From NCBI GenBank assembly GCA_005408345.1, contig SEMN01000206.1:687001-751000 (forward strand): 64,000 nt of DNA. Reading direction: 5' to 3'. Source of the stretch: Macquaria australasica (Eukaryota; Chordata; Actinopteri; Centrarchiformes; Percichthyidae). Shown here piece by piece: positions 37,460 through 51,200 of this stretch. The notes beneath the pieces were generated by a model. That model saw nothing but the letters and a program-made list of their open reading frames with translations. It did no database searches and was not told the DNA's origin. The translations under genes were made by a program, and so were the position numbers. Position 1 is the first letter of the stretch. Every line of letters starts with the position of its first letter.

Positions 37460-37820
37460 TAAAGAGTAAGACCCTTTTTGTTTAACCAGAAACAGAAGTC
37501 TCACTCAAGGAAAAGTCTCGCTCTGAAATCTCGTGAGAGGTTGGGTTGTTGCAGGAAGACGACGGTGGAAACGTGAGTTGGAGAGAAGAGTTTAAGAAAA
37601 AGGTCCGTCTCTGTAGGGATCCTTTCCATAATGTTGTCAGACTTTGACGGGCGCAATTGCTCGCAAGGATTATGTTGCAGCCATTGCAGCCCATTTGTGG
37701 ATGCCAGCGGGGGCGATCTACTGGACCAATTCCAAAACTTTTGGTAACTATTAGTCATTTAGACATCAAAATTTGTATATAAAAAAAATAGGGCTCAGGT
37801 TTAAAAATACCGGAGTTTCC
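37460..37820. repeat. Dispersed fish repeat (CTGAAATCTCGTGAGAGGTTGG family)
   Basis: Contains TCTCGCTCTGAAATCTCGTG, AGAGGTTGGGTTGTTGCAGG, AAGACGACGGTGGAAACGTG and ends near ACCGGAGTTTCCCTTTAA, wording I associate with a multi-copy fish sequence. The two minus-strand open frames (37482-37758) fall inside it and encode nothing recognisable. Confidence 0.45.
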
Positions 37821-38598
37821 CTTTAACACCAGGGAAAGCATTTGTACCGACCCACTCCTGTCACACAACTGACTGTAAACCATTCTGTGTCTTTTTGCGG
37901 AGGAGTTTATATTCTGGTAGAGGAGGGTTATTTAAAATGTGATACATGTAAATAATAGGTTCCTCCATTTTGGACACAGCGCTTCTCCATCCCCTCAAAG
38001 GTCAGTACAGTCTATATGCAGTTGGTCGGCAGTGTAAATATGTGTCCAAAGCTTACCAAAGTTAAACTTTACAGAAAAGCTTCATACAAATTTATTTTGT
38101 CTCCATGAGCGAATCCACTGGTTGCAGCAATTCCATTGAAATTAACAGATTTTGGTCTGAAATTTTGATTTATGCATTATCGTGCTCATTACAGCCTGAC
38201 AGGGCCACTAGCATTGATTTAGACTCATATTCTTGTTTTAATACAATGAGATAAAACGTGGATTTGAATCTAGCTTTGTTAACACTCCTTGGGGCGAAAT
38301 AACCCGGCTATTTCAGAATCAGATTTGGTCTGTTAACACAAATGATGAGATCATTTTCTTACATGAAGCCCCTTTAATGCCAGACTGAGGAGCTGTATTT
38401 TCACTGGTGAGTAGCCTGCTGAGCTGACTGGTTGTATGTGTATGAGATTTGTTTTAAGATGCACGTGTGTGTTAATTAAACTCTGTGAAAGTGCCCACAC
38501 TCTGCAAATAAGAAGAAAGACACACTCATCTTCTCAATAACCTGATGTGACTGTACAGATAAACACATAAAGTAGAATGTGCAAAATGAGTCTGACCC

Positions 38599-38619
38599 AT
38601 CATCCATCCATCCATCCAT
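38599..38619. repeat. (CCAT)n tail of the LINE fragment
   Basis: Short tetranucleotide array at the 3' terminus of the minus-strand LINE; typical of the tail used in target-primed reverse transcription for this group. Confidence 0.75.
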
Positions 38620-38920
38620 TTTCTTCCGCTTATCCGGAGTCGGGTCGCAGTGGCAGCAGGTTAAGCAGGGTTGTCCAGACGTCCCTCTCTCCAGCAACGT
38701 TTTCCAGCTCCTCCTGGCGGATCCTGAGGTGTTCCCAGGCCAGATGAGATGTATAATCCCTCCAGCGTGTTCTGGGTCTACCTCGGGGTCTCCTACAAGT
38801 TGGATGTGCCTGGACCACCTCAACTGGCTCCTTTCGATGCAAAGGAACAGGGGTTCTACTCTGAGCTCCTTCTGGATGTCCCTTACCCTATCTCTGCGTG
38901 TGAGCCCAGCCACCCTACGT
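38599..38920 (-). mobile_element. LINE (non-LTR retrotransposon) 3' end, 5'-truncated and frameshifted
   Basis: Read on the minus strand this encodes the C-terminal end of a fish LINE reverse-transcriptase polyprotein. The frame at about 38842-38630 carries RRPRGRPRTRWRDY, LAWEHL and ENVAGERDVW. The upstream part (ELRVEPLFLCIERSQLRW) is in another frame, so there is a frameshift near 38830-38850. It ends in a (GGAT)n tail, seen as CCATCCATCCAT on the plus strand at 38599-38619. Only about 320 bp remain, as usual for 5'-truncated insertions. I recognise the family from many fish genomes but do not assign a clade with certainty. Confidence 0.8.
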
Positions 38921-38999
38921 AAGACCCAACACACTTTACTTATTTATAGACACACAGAAACTCTGATACGTGAATAAAATCATTAAAAAAACATAGTTT

Positions 39000-39300
39000 A
39001 AAGCAGCAATAATTTATTTTTTTGGCCACTTGGGGGCAGCAGAGCAAGCTGTAAAAACAATGTGCGAATGTGTTAGCAAATAGTTGCGACATTAGCATTA
39101 CCTTGGGGTCATGTTTCTTGCCAGCCAACAAATGTAAATCCAATTTTCACTCTCCTTTTGCCACTATTTTGGTCGCCACCGACTCCTGAGAAAAGTATCT
39201 GGCTCTTTAGCTGCTAAATGCTCCACTATGTTCACCAGCTAGCTGCTAACTTTGTCTGTCTGCTGTTTGGTGCTGTGCAGGTAGTGTGAAGTGGATTCAT
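39000..39300 (-). repeat. Three-copy local repeat family, copy 3 (inverted)
   Basis: On the minus strand it reads GCACCAAACAGCAGACAGAC, AGCTAGCTGGTGAACATAGT, GGAGCATTTAGCAGCTAAAG, AGCCAGATACTTTTCTCAGG and, further on, GCTGCCCCCAAGTGGCC. It aligns with the copies at 57.3 and 58.3 kb. Confidence 0.6.
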
Positions 39301-41469
39301 CAGAGCCGGCTGCCCCTGAAGACTGAAAGTGAACCAAAAACAGCAAAGATGCGAGGCCTTAACATTGAAACGTTGAGCTGAAGGATGCTAACATGCTCCG
39401 CAGAGCTCAGTGGAGCTGCAGAGCCACTTCGAGAGGTGGAAATTACAAATCACTTTGCTGAATCGTTTCATTAAGTTTAAAGAGTCGTAGTCACTGATTG
39501 TGTAGTTTGTTCACTTTTTTTCTAAGCTAAGCAACTGCATCACTGTTGAACTGCGCTTCAGTACATCAGTAAGTGAACGCATCACTGTTTTTAACACTGC
39601 AACGTTCTGCCCTGATTCTGTCTTCAGTTCATTAGTACATTCAGTCTGTTCCTGGTCCAAACTTTGGCCTATACAGGTGTTTATAAGGATACTAGCTCAG
39701 CAGTTATCACATCATTGTTTCTGTTGTTTTTCCTGTCTTTTAAGAAAGTAACGTACTGTGTATTACAGCTGAGCTCCAGTGTAAAAGCTGCTCATTCAGT
39801 TTAGTCAGTTCAGTTTGAAGATTTGGTGTAAAGGATTCATTCGTATGTGTACTAATCACCACTAGGGGCTTCATCCCTATGAGTGTCATGAAAATATTAA
39901 ATTCATGAAGCTTTAACAAAATGTGTAAAAAATAAACAATTTGAGGGCAGATATTGCAGACTAATGATGTCTCCATGTCCCTGTTTCGACAAAGCAGCTG
40001 AAACAGAATCACACTGAAAGGGAATGCGGCTGCCGCTATGAAAATAACATCTAGGTTGTTCATTCATCTTTTACTTTAATAAAAGTCCACTACAGGTCTA
40101 ACAAACACATAACCAGAACACACATGCTCTCACATCCACACACTGTGACACACTGACACTGCCTTTGCTCGCTCACACAACTCTCCCTCTGTTCACTGCA
40201 GCAGCTGCCTAATGTTGCATCAAAGACCCAGCCGCTCACAGCGAAGCCTGTGATGGAGAGTTTTTTTTTTCTTTTTATCACCCTCTCTGAGTCTCTGATG
40301 GATCTTCACAGCGTTAATGCCACGTGGCGAGCTGCCCTTCCATCATCAAACCCCATAAACTATTACGCTGCTCCTGAGAGAGTGCGAGGGGAACAGAATA
40401 TGAGACGGAGAGAGCAGAAAATAAAAGAGAGGAAATAAAGGAGGAGACAGGAAAGAGGAGACCGGCCACCACGACCGGCTGCACTCTCTCTGCACTGCAG
40501 CACAACAGAGGGTGTGATTTATCCATGAGTTTGCCAGGGGGGACCCAGGTTTCACCATTAGCAAATGAGCCCTAATTCACCCAGACAGCAGAGAACTCAC
40601 TTCCTCTAGTCTTTTAGTTCTTGACTCACAGCCCAAGGCCAAGTGCCAACACTGCTCAGAGGCCGAGTTCACACCTGTAGTTCAACTCCCTCAGTGAAGA
40701 CCTGAGCAGAAAATGACTGGTTGTTGCATTTTAGCCTTTGTCTGTTTACTGTAGCTTTCACTCATATTACCTGCTGGTAACAAACCTCATAATAAGAAAT
40801 AAGAATCATCATTAGTCAAAAAAGTTACTGTTAATCTGCCAGTATGACAGACTGGACCTACATTTACCTTCTCTTTAGAAGTGCAAAACATCTTTTAAAC
40901 TTACAACTTATGATTACATCCATTTTGCACACCTTACAGCAATTTGCACACTGTATGCATGCACATGTTTAAAGGGCATACTTTTACACTTTTTTACGTT
41001 TTAGTTTAACTCATAGGTTTAGTACTTGAGTTTCGATATTGTTCATTTGCACTTTTCTTGTTTGGTTCATTTGTGTACTGCTGCTGTGACATGAGAATAA
41101 AGTATCTAAGTGCATTATCTGTTATCATACGGTTAGCGGTATTAAAACCCTCTTGCATCAAGTGTAAAGGTGACAACTTATTACAGGGGCTGATTTGTTT
41201 AGTCTCACTATGAGTAAAGACAAATCTTGTTGGATGTGTTCTCCATATTTCGAACTGTACTTTAATAGACAGAGTAACGAAACTATTTGCCATTAGCTGA
41301 AACTCTGGATGCTCTTCCTAAACTGACCAGAATAGCCACAACAACAAGTAACTTCAGTTCCTGCTGCTAATCTATTAGATTGAGAGACATCCTACACTTC
41401 CCATAAAGCAACTCAATAGCATCTTAAACTCCACACCCCCAATTTGTAATACAGGCTTTCTGTAAAAAC
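39301..41469. other. Unassigned sequence
   Basis: No exon recognised. AGTAAGTGAACGCATCA near 39569 also occurs near 30094, hinting at another diverged repeat. Confidence 0.4.
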
Positions 41470-41698
41470 ATTTTTAACACAAAACATTACCAATTATTTT
41501 GATAATCGATAATCGATTGTCGAACATTTGCTGGTTCCAGCTTCTTAAATGTGAGGATTTGCTGCTTTTCTTTGTCATCTATGACAGTAAATGAAGAGTC
41601 TTGGGTTTTGGACTGTTGGTCGGACAACAATCTGAAGACGTCACTTTGGGCTCTGGGAAGTTGTGATGAGCATTTTTCATAATTTAGTTGCAGTCCTA
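41470..41698. mobile_element. hAT-type MITE relic (AGTTGCAGCCCTA family)
   Basis: The interior is well kept: GATAATCGATAATCGATTG, GCTGGTTCCAGCTTCTTAAA, GTGAGGATTTGCTGCTTTTC, TTGGGTTTTGGACTGTTGGT, and CTTTGGGCTCTGGGAAGTTG. It ends TTTAGTTGCAGTCCTA, the family terminus with one change. The left terminus is lost or rearranged. Confidence 0.7.
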
Positions 41699-43296
41699 GT
41701 CTCCGAGCCCACTAATTACTATTTTGAGGGACCAGATTATTAAAACATTTCCCAGTGATACCTGCCGGGCTCAATATAATGTTGCCATACATACAGTCGA
41801 GCCCAGATGATTCCTCATAAAAAACTCCTTCATGCTGGGGTCAATAACCTCAACAGTTCATTTACTATTTGAGTGCAAAATGTTTTTCTAAGGACGCCCT
41901 GAACTCTGACCCTAAGGTGCTTTATCAGATGTGACTTAATGAAACCTACAGCACGGCTAACGCTAACCTGGCAGTATGTGTGCAGCGTATTCAGGAACAT
42001 CAACAGTCACCTGAGCGCTGTGTAAGAGCCCTGCAGGAGTAGGAACACAGCATCAATATTCATGAAAATACACGCACCTATCTGCACATAACAGCTGAAA
42101 ACCAACTATAAAAGGTCTCTGATGTGTTTTTGAAATTGGGGTTTATAACACAAAACGCATTCAGTGCTTTAATGATTTAACTTTAAATTCAACCAAGAAA
42201 AACACAACCACTAAACTGCTGCTGTGTTTTCCCCCCCTGCACCTGCAGCAATATGCTTCTCTTTGGTAAATCATTCATAAGGAAGGATTTGTGGCAGAGT
42301 GCTGGAAGCTCCGCACTATTATTAATGTAGTCAAGACAGAAGGCAGGTAAGAGGAATACAGAGAGTTTCCCCCAAATCTCTCTGTGAGACACGCGTCAGA
42401 ACAGATATTGTTGTTGAGGTCTTACCAGGTTAGTTTACTTTCTTCAGGTGATTTTGATTGTATTTGGAGGAAAATCATTAACATTCTTGGCTATATTAAA
42501 TGGCTTTTATGCTAGTTTGTGTAACTTTCAGCACACCACATTATAGATTCTTGTTAGCATAATACATAATACAGTAAACACACCTTTTTCTGCTCTCGTA
42601 TTGGTCTGCTTGGATTTGAAAGTTTGGTTCAGCTGACTTCTGTCACTCCTCCCTAACCGTGACAAAACAGGCAAGACTCAGGTCTATTACGTATGTTGAC
42701 CTCCACCAACTCTGGTAGCAGCTGCTGCAGCAATTATAAAGTATATATATAACGTTAGCATTAGCCTGATTCCGTGGTACATGAATGAGATTTATTTCTC
42801 TGCAGTGGCAGACAGACAGACAGAGAGTCTGACAGGAGCCCCCCTCAAGGCTGGTTTGGAATCAAGGGTCAGAAACACCTGCAATAACTGAAAGGTCGCG
42901 GGTTTCTTCCATAAAACAGTCACACAAAATGGCATATTTTAAAATTTGCATTCATTCTTAAAATAAAACATCAGTAAATTGCTTAAAATGTAGGTGCAAA
43001 CAAAGGTAATTGTTCAGTAACGGTTGGAGGAAAAAAGGCACACTGAAGGGTGAGGCACAAGATTCAAAAGAGCATTAATTCTGCTTAAAAATGTATGAAA
43101 TTGTCAAAGCCACGCTGGTGATGTTGTCTTATTTGATTCTCATTGTTTGTCATGTACAACGTGACATCTTTTGATATCTGTGTGTGACAAAAGAGTGGAG
43201 AAAAAAGAGGGAGGCTGATCAAGAGCTCAGATGTTGTGTTGTGGGAGGTGAAATCATTCCCAACATCAAACAGACAGCTGAGCTGACAAACACTAC

Positions 43297-43298
43297 AG

Positions 43299-43334
<36 letters not shown>
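43297..43334. repeat. (CG)(CA)n microsatellite
   Basis: Begins GCGCGCGCACAC and continues as CA. An alternating purine-pyrimidine run, so of Z-DNA type. Confidence 0.9.
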
Positions 43335-43337
<3 letters not shown>

Positions 43338-43621
43338 TTTCCCTTTCCATGAAATTTTCATCGAGGGGAGCTCGAGTCTTGATTAAAAATTGTGATCCTG
43401 GGCTGGTGTCCTCCTGTAAGTGAGATATACAGGCAATTTTTCGGGTAATGATGTGAATTTTGATTCATTCCATGCATCGACTGAAACCAGATGGATCCTC
43501 CACTCCATCCTATTCCCCACTGGCCTGCTGAGTGACAGCCACACACACAAACACACACACCAAAATATGTCACACCAAATGTTATCAAGTTTTCCTGGAT
43601 GCAAGAGGACTATTATTAGAG

Positions 43622-43624
<3 letters not shown>

Positions 43625-43669
<45 letters not shown>
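43625..43669. repeat. (CA)n microsatellite
   Basis: About 22 units in the same orientation as the array 300 bp to the left. The open frame through it is array translation. Confidence 0.95.
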
Positions 43670-43670
<1 letters not shown>

Positions 43671-44034
43671 GGTTTATCTACCAACACACACATCTGATGT
43701 GAGATTTATGCTTCCAGCTATCTCATGTCAAAAAGGAAATCTCAAGGGAAATGAAAATGTCAGATCCAGAGGTAGCCTCTGAATTCCTCCCGTTTTGTTT
43801 TTTCTTCACGTATCATCTCTCGAGTCTTCAGTCAACACAAATGAATGAACTGAAACACAAACCTCGAGCGTCTGTTGGCCGATAAGTCATTTGTGTCTCC
43901 TGATGGCTGAAGAATCTGCAGGACAAAATTGGTCATGTAGAGATAAACGGGATAAACATGCAAATAAACAAATATATCCAGTGGCGTAAGGTAGTTTTGA
44001 AGGGCCCAGTGCACTCTACTTACTAGTTATGAAG

Positions 44035-44055
44035 CACACACACACACACACACAC
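44035..44055. repeat. (CA)n short array
   Basis: About 10 units. Confidence 0.85.
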
Positions 44056-44919
44056 TTGTCAGTCTTGAACCATTTTGCTAGCTACCATATATTGTATCGT
44101 CTCGTTACGTGATCAACTAGAGACTTCATTGGACAACATCAACATACATATGACAAAAATACCAGAAAGAAAGAAAATAAGAAATTATTCATTTAATTAA
44201 AGTCTATTTTTATAGTTTATGTAGAATAATCATATAATATTGTTACAGATTGTTGGTGACTATTTTACCAAAAAACATTTTTAATTTAACGTGAGTTCTT
44301 TGAACACAGGCTTGTTTCCGACTGTGTGCAATCACACTGCCTGCACTGTCTATATTTACGTCCCTGAGTATATCAATACATTTTTAAATGTGTTAAATAA
44401 TGAAAAGAATAAAACAGAATTGAATAAATGTGAGTAAACCTGTCCAGTACATAATCAAAACTCAATAAAGGCAATAAGGCAAACAAGGCAATTCAATCCA
44501 ATGCACTATGAGAGGTAATGAGAAAGACTAAATAAATACGGGAATAAATACATGAAAGTAAGAATAGTTCTTTTGTTAATGTCTTATTTGAGATCATTGT
44601 TATTTGGTAAATGTTTGCTTGTTTTATCAGTCTTGGTTTGCATCTTTCAGGACTTTCCCAGTATCGCTGAGGTATTTAGACTTCAGCACTATTTTATCTT
44701 CATGTTTCATAAATACACGATTTGCATTCAGTTTCATTTAGCTGGTTTCTTTGTTTTAGTCTTTCTCTCTTTTTTCTCTTTCATTCTTTTATACGTTATA
44801 AATAAGAAGGTACAGAAAAATCTTTCTTTCTTTTTCTTTTCCATCCACACCAATTTGTTACACTTCATCTCTTTCTAAGCCTCATTATCTTCAACTTCCC
44901 ATCCACTATCAATCACTGA

Positions 44920-44955
44920 CACACACACACACACACACACACACGCGCACACACA
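44920..44955. repeat. (CA)n array with CG interruption
   Basis: About 12 units then CGCGCACACACA. Confidence 0.9.
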
Positions 44956-45329
44956 AAGGTGAACGAATGTGAGAGAGCGAGAGAAAGAGACAGAATCAAA
45001 TTAAAAAGGGTAAACAAAGATGTAGTGAGCTGTCTTGTCTTGCATAATTACTTCCCATCATGGCTTCATCTTGTTCCTTCCTCCTCTTTCCCCCTGGAGG
45101 GAGTTTTTAAACGACAAGAGGGTCAATGGCGTTTGGCCGTGCAGCGAGATGAGGCGTGACACATCTGCGATTTTTCACACAAGAGATAAAACCCTGTCGG
45201 TACAAGTCAGCTTTGGGCATTGACTCTCAAAGAAAGCATTTATTTCTGATGTAAAATGTAATAATCATTGTAATAAACGCACAATTTCTTGTAATGAGAA
45301 TTCATGCAAGGCGAACAACGGACCAGTGT

Positions 45330-45680
45330 TAAGGAAGAAAAGAAAATCTGTCTCATCAGATTTTGAAATTTAAAAGCCATTGAATTTCTAGCACTGAATT
45401 TTTTTACATTGAAATGATGTATCTGAATTCAACTCTTGAATTTTTTTAATAACTCATTTTCACTTTTATTTTTTAATGTTCACAAATTCAGAATCAAAAA
45501 TTCAAGTTTTAACAAATTCAGATTAAACATCCAGGATACCAAGGATGAGCAATCGATTCTGTCTCGGATCAAACCAACATCCAGCCAATCAATTACGTTC
45601 CTTTGGTCATGTGATGCCGATGCTTGAAATTACAGGAAGACGGTCAGCTATGGCAACAAATTATGATGGGCGGATGAAGC
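45330..45680. repeat. Probable dispersed repeat rich in GAATTT / AAATTC
   Basis: TGAATT and AAATTCA motifs recur through 45365-45530, followed by GGATGAGCAATCGATTCTGT and CCAGCCAATCAATTACG. The pattern resembles a fish repeat whose left half is made of degenerate TTGAATTT units. Limits are approximate. Confidence 0.35.
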
Positions 45681-47229
45681 CTTATGAAGCTGTTTATGTT
45701 CTCTAAGAGCAGTTTTTTCTCACCAATTCTTTGGTTTTGCACAGAATTCTGCACTCACACTGCACAACATCACCTGTTACTGTCACCCGGCACACATCTG
45801 TCCACTCTCTCATCTCTTTGCCATTCAGTCTGTCAGGTCTACTTTGAAAACAGCCAGCCAATTAACTCTGTTATTAAACGCTCTACTACCTCACTCTCAC
45901 TGTTATCTCAGTATTCCTGTTGATGATAAATCAGCCGCCAGCTTCATTCATGAACTCCGTGGAAGTGTTTTTTATTTCCTACCGGGGCCCTCGCTTCGAA
46001 ACAAGTGTCAGTGCTGCTTACAATCTACCTAAAAGCTACACAGGCAGTTTTATAAGTCCCAAATGGAAGAGCTGACTACTGTAATGAAGATGCCAAGACC
46101 CAGACTGTATGTGACATAAACTGACATGATGGTCCAAAATCTTGTCTCCCTCATGTCTGGGAAAGTAGAGGCGATGGAGACACTCAGAAAGTTTGAGCAA
46201 GTCCATCTTTCTATAGACAAAGTGCTCCCCCACTGCTGTGTTAAATATCTTTTTGTTTCAGGGGCTCTCCCATTAGTCTTTCTGTGGGTTAACAAATTGG
46301 TTTCAGTTTTGGTTCAGGCATGCTCTTTCTCTCTTTATGCTCACAAATATGCAAGAATCGGCGAGCATAAGAACAAAACTAAATCAAAAGTGAAGCTTAA
46401 CTTCATTTGCTATGTATTTTATTGTGGTTGCTAATTAAATTGATGAGTAAAAAGCCAGTGACTGTAAGTTATTTACAGCACAAATAGCATTTAAAGCCGT
46501 TTTTTCTTTTCTTCTTTTTTTTATTTTTAGCTTTTTTTGCTGAATCATTTGTTGAATTTGGAGCAAACTAGACAACTTCGACTTTGTCTATATAAAGTTA
46601 TGCTGTTAGTGTGAATGGAACATTAATTTCGTTCCTACTTGTAAGACAGGAGCAGTTTAACATAAAAAATGTTGCACATTTAACTTTTAATATCTAGACT
46701 TTTGCCTTTAACCGCCTACAGTGAATTTGTCCTGGTGGTGACTGGTTATGTCACATCAACACTCACACACACACACAAATGTACATATATAAAAACACTT
46801 TATCTTTTATATGTTTTTAAAGATATATTCCTGTCCTCTGTTCCCTGTAAAGTAGTGCATGTTTGTTAAAAAGTGTGATCCGACTTGCATATGCAACTGG
46901 CATTCAAAAAACAGTAAAAAGTAACATTTTTAGTTCCTGCCTCTCTTCACACAAAGCGAGACCCATTCGCAGCAGTAATCTTAAACCCAGCAGTCACTCT
47001 GCGCGACGCTAAAACCCTTCCCCTGATGCTCTTTAATGATAACATCCTCTGTGCTGATCCTGTCTTACCCTACTGTCGCTGCCCTTTCCACAGCCTGTTC
47101 ACCGGCTGGCCCTCGCCCTCCGGATGATCGCATCTTATCCATCAGAGAAGAGCGAAAGTCCTGGATGTTGGAGGGGGGATTTACCTTCCATTAATGGTGG
47201 CTGTCTCAAAGGGCTTGGCCTTTACATAC

Positions 47230-47297
<68 letters not shown>
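47230..47297. repeat. Long (CA)n microsatellite
   Basis: About 34 uninterrupted units, the longest array in the window. Confidence 0.95.
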
Positions 47298-47301
<4 letters not shown>

Positions 47302-48177
47302 CACCCGTCCACAGCTACTTCTCAACTAGCTACTCGAGTGGTGTCAAGATTAAAGAGCAATTATAAGCTACTCCACAGATGATAGATTGGAAGTGGAGTC
47401 AATGTGAGGTGACCCACTTCTGGGAGAGAAGAGGAAACCAGGGGAGAAGAGGAGATGAAATGAGGAAAGAAGGGAAGATGGAGAGGAGAGGAAATGAGGA
47501 AATGAGAATTAGAATCAGAATCGTGTCTTTTGAAGTGTCTCACATAGACAAATATAGTTAAAATATTAATTACTTGGAGTAACATTTGTTTTATTCTTTT
47601 CACTATTTGCATATCATTTTTTAAACTGATCATCTTGTGTTTTGCAGACCTTGTTTTCTGTAATCATTGAAATAAAATTTGAGATGTGATGACGATAATG
47701 AGTAAGGTAGGTGTTCAGACTAAAGGCATAGCAAATTTGTTAGACCTAAAGGATACACAATACGTTTTGGTGAGCAACAAGGACTGTAGACATAACTCTT
47801 TTTTTGTCTCAACTTCACAGGGCACCTTTTAAAGGTCCTTGAAGACCACACTGGAAATTCACTGCATTTCTGTGTGTTTACTATTCAAAGCTAACTGAAT
47901 CTAGAATATACTTGCTCTATGATCTGTAACTTGATTTTACCAAATCCTGTTTTTTAACTTGCTTTACTGAGTGTATAAGTGCAACTTTAATCATTTCAGG
48001 GAGTAAACGTGACTTGATGACTGACTTCTGTATGAAATCCATGTTTATTACTGGGATTATGGACACTTCACTCAATGTCACACAGTGTCACAAATCAGGT
48101 TTAATCTCTGTACGTCACAACTGTATTTAGTCAACAAATCATGATTGAGGTGAGCTGATGATCACGGTAAATGTGGA

Positions 48178-48178
<1 letters not shown>

Positions 48179-48209
<31 letters not shown>

Positions 48210-48210
48210 A
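48179..48210. repeat. (CA)n microsatellite
   Basis: About 13 units, then a TACACA interruption. Confidence 0.9.
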
Positions 48211-51200
48211 ATTTTACCGATAAGCTTTCACAGACTATGGGCACAATCATTTCATCCCCTTGATGAGTAATAAAGCTCAGTCAGCGGTGAGAGAAGCGAT
48301 GGCTGTCACTGGAGCACCGCTAATGGCTTTATGGTTGTGTTAAATGCTAAAGATAGAACTGGTGTGACCTTGTGTGTGGATTGTAGGTCAAGCCGCCTTT
48401 AACTTGCAAGTCTATATCTATAGAATTTATAGATGTTAGTTGTATTCTGCAGTGGAAGTCCTACTTTTGCCACTGGTTGGCACTTGTTGTCATTGTTGGG
48501 TGGAATCCTGGTATACTGTAGTGATAGTAATGATGCTGTGGAGTGGTATCTGTTGTATACAGGTGGGCAGGAAAGTCCAAGATGAGCTTGCAGGAGATAT
48601 AGCATTATTTTTCAGTTCTATATTGTAACTCTGCTACTTTGCACTTTCCTGGTTTTCTGCTGCATTTCTGCTTCTCTGTATTTTTTTCTTGAGAAGTTTT
48701 TTTATGGAGTTTTTTTTGTACCCAAATCAAGAGTCTATGGGCAGAGGTATGTTTTATGTTTCACCGATTGTAAACCACTCTGACACAAACTTGTGATTTT
48801 ACTTGGAATATATAAATAAACTTGATTTAAATCAAACTCCTGTCATTGTCATACTGTACATTTACTGTGTCATACAAGGCTCTCCGTCGAGACATTTGTT
48901 AGCAGAGATGCTGAGCTACTATATGATGGCTTAAACAACTGCCTAACTCGTTAAATACATTGTGTAATAATTCATTCATCAAGGTTACAGAAGGCGGGCC
49001 GTATTTCAGGTGAGGCAGCCCACAGGTATAAACTGCTGCAGGAAACCCTGCATATCATGCTGTACAATACTGAAAATACAACATTGTATGGCATCAATAC
49101 ACCATACCCTACCATATCGTATCATATTCAAAAGAAATGCTTTTTTTGTCATTAGATAATGGTGTTTGGGAAAGTTTTCATGAGCCCAAAGATGTACGAT
49201 TATGTAGAATTATCCCCATTAATGGAGGAATTTAAAAGTAGAAGTAAAACAAAATCATAAAAGCTAAAATGAGCTCATAACATGAGCTCTTTACTCCCCA
49301 AGGAAATTTTAATTTTGCACTTTTCTCAACCAAAAGATGGTCTGACTGTATAATTCTCAAGTGTCTGCAGCATTAATTCAGAATAAATGCATGAAGAGGG
49401 ACTTCTGCATCGACTACCTCTGGATAAACACAGACTATCTAGGGCACACAAAGCTTTAGCTCCAATCACATAAACAGCCAAGCCGGTGCACTGGAACAGC
49501 AGTGCTAACATCGAGCATGTGTGCATCATAATATGGGAAATGACAGCGCTTACAAACAACAACAAAACTTTTACTGGATCTTCAGGCAAGAGACCAAAAA
49601 ACAACTAAAACAGAAAATAATATTTCTATAAATGTGTACACAGATACTCTACAGTATATGCTATTATTTTGTTCTGCGTCCCTCTCTCTTTTGCTCATAC
49701 ATCACAGACCAAAATCTACCCTACACAGATCATAAAATAGTCTCTTCAGGATTCTGAAAATTGTATCTCATTAAGTTCATTTTCTTGCCAAATTAATCGC
49801 TTCCATCTTCTCAGAGGAGTTGTTTTAGCCAGCCAAAGAGGAGGAAGGGAGGAAAGAGGGATCCATCTCATTCTCCATTTGACCGAACTGTACGGCAGCC
49901 AGGCAGGGTTGGGCCGGGTCGCAGCAAAGACTCCTGGGTAATAGGGTTTGAAGTAAAGGCTCATTACCACCTTAATTTCCTTCTGACCGGCTAAAACACA
50001 GTAATTCTGAAACACAGACTGGGTCCAGATGTGTGGGGGCTGGGATGAGCTGAAGTCAGCTTTTCTTCTACAGAGAAGAGAAAGAGATTAGTATATGAGC
50101 CTAAATCAAATGAACATTTTAAACAAAAGCTTCTCTCTGTCACACATGAAATGCATAAATGGTTTGATATTTTAACCAAAAATTGAACTCTCTGGTTATC
50201 AGACTATTCAATTTAAATTCTCAAAACTCTTTTTTTTGTGAATTCATTTAGAGCTAAAGAACTACTTTCATAGCCTGCTAGTCAGATTCAATGGCATTGC
50301 ATTCCTGTTTCTCTGGTGGAAGAATCTGATTTTGCTAAAACCAGTCAGTCAGGATTGACTGTACATGTTTAGCCATAATCTATGGTTTATGCACAGACAA
50401 TTTGCTGGTTATAAGCTAAAACAAATTAGTGTTTCTTTCTTCAAATCTGTTGTTTTCCTGTAATCAGGATACAAGAGGGAATTATTACTGTGACACTTAT
50501 CAAAAGAAACAAAGGTGAAATCTGTTGATTAATTCAAGACAAATAATTGAGGCCACCAAGAAAATATATATGTAAGACTGCTCCTCTTTGAAATGATTTC
50601 TTCAGTAAAAATAGTCCCTGTGAAAACTGCTCACAGTTCTGAGGATTATCCAGAGTAAATACTCTTTAACTTCAATGCAGCAGCGCACTGTGTCGGCCAC
50701 TCACATTTATCTAGACAAAAGAGAAAATGATTTTCCAGAGTTGTAAACTTCTGTGTCATGTTTTTCCTGTAGGTTTGTCAATGGAAGAACAAACAGGCAG
50801 TATTTGGTCTGGAACTGTTTCCAGAAAGACGTGTTGACATGATATTTTTAAATGTTATTTTTCAATGCTAAAACAGAGTTCCATTCAGCTCCATTCTTTT
50901 AAGGTGGAGGCATAAAGACAGACATTGTACAACTGGGACAAATAAAGCCAAGTCTATCAACATGTGTAGATACAACTCAGGATAAGTGAGAAAATGTGTT
51001 TTTTGTCATTTCGGTGAATCGATCAATCGAGTTTGGAATCAAGACCTGCGGTGTAAACATGGCCAAAAAGAAGACTGTGGCTGTATTGGCAGCTCCCAGA
51101 TGTGACTGCATGCAACTGTGTGAATGTAAAGTAGGATGGTGATGACAACGAGCATGCTTTACAACCTCAAGTGTCACTGAAGTCCAACCTAATATCTGAG

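Larger units (their letters stand above)
41699..45329. other. Unassigned sequence with CA arrays
   Basis: Several CA arrays (listed separately) but no recognisable exon or dated repeat. Confidence 0.45.

Noticed and set aside
38476..38977. Long frames on both strands (152 and 132 codons)
   Set aside because: They lie on the LINE 3' fragment; the minus frame holds broken LINE motifs and the plus frame is its antisense.
47124..47382. Frames with HTHTHT runs
   Set aside because: CA-array translations.
49326..49604. 92-codon minus-strand hydrophobic frame
   Set aside because: Looks membrane-like, but has no known family, no Kozak or splice support; AT-rich surroundings.
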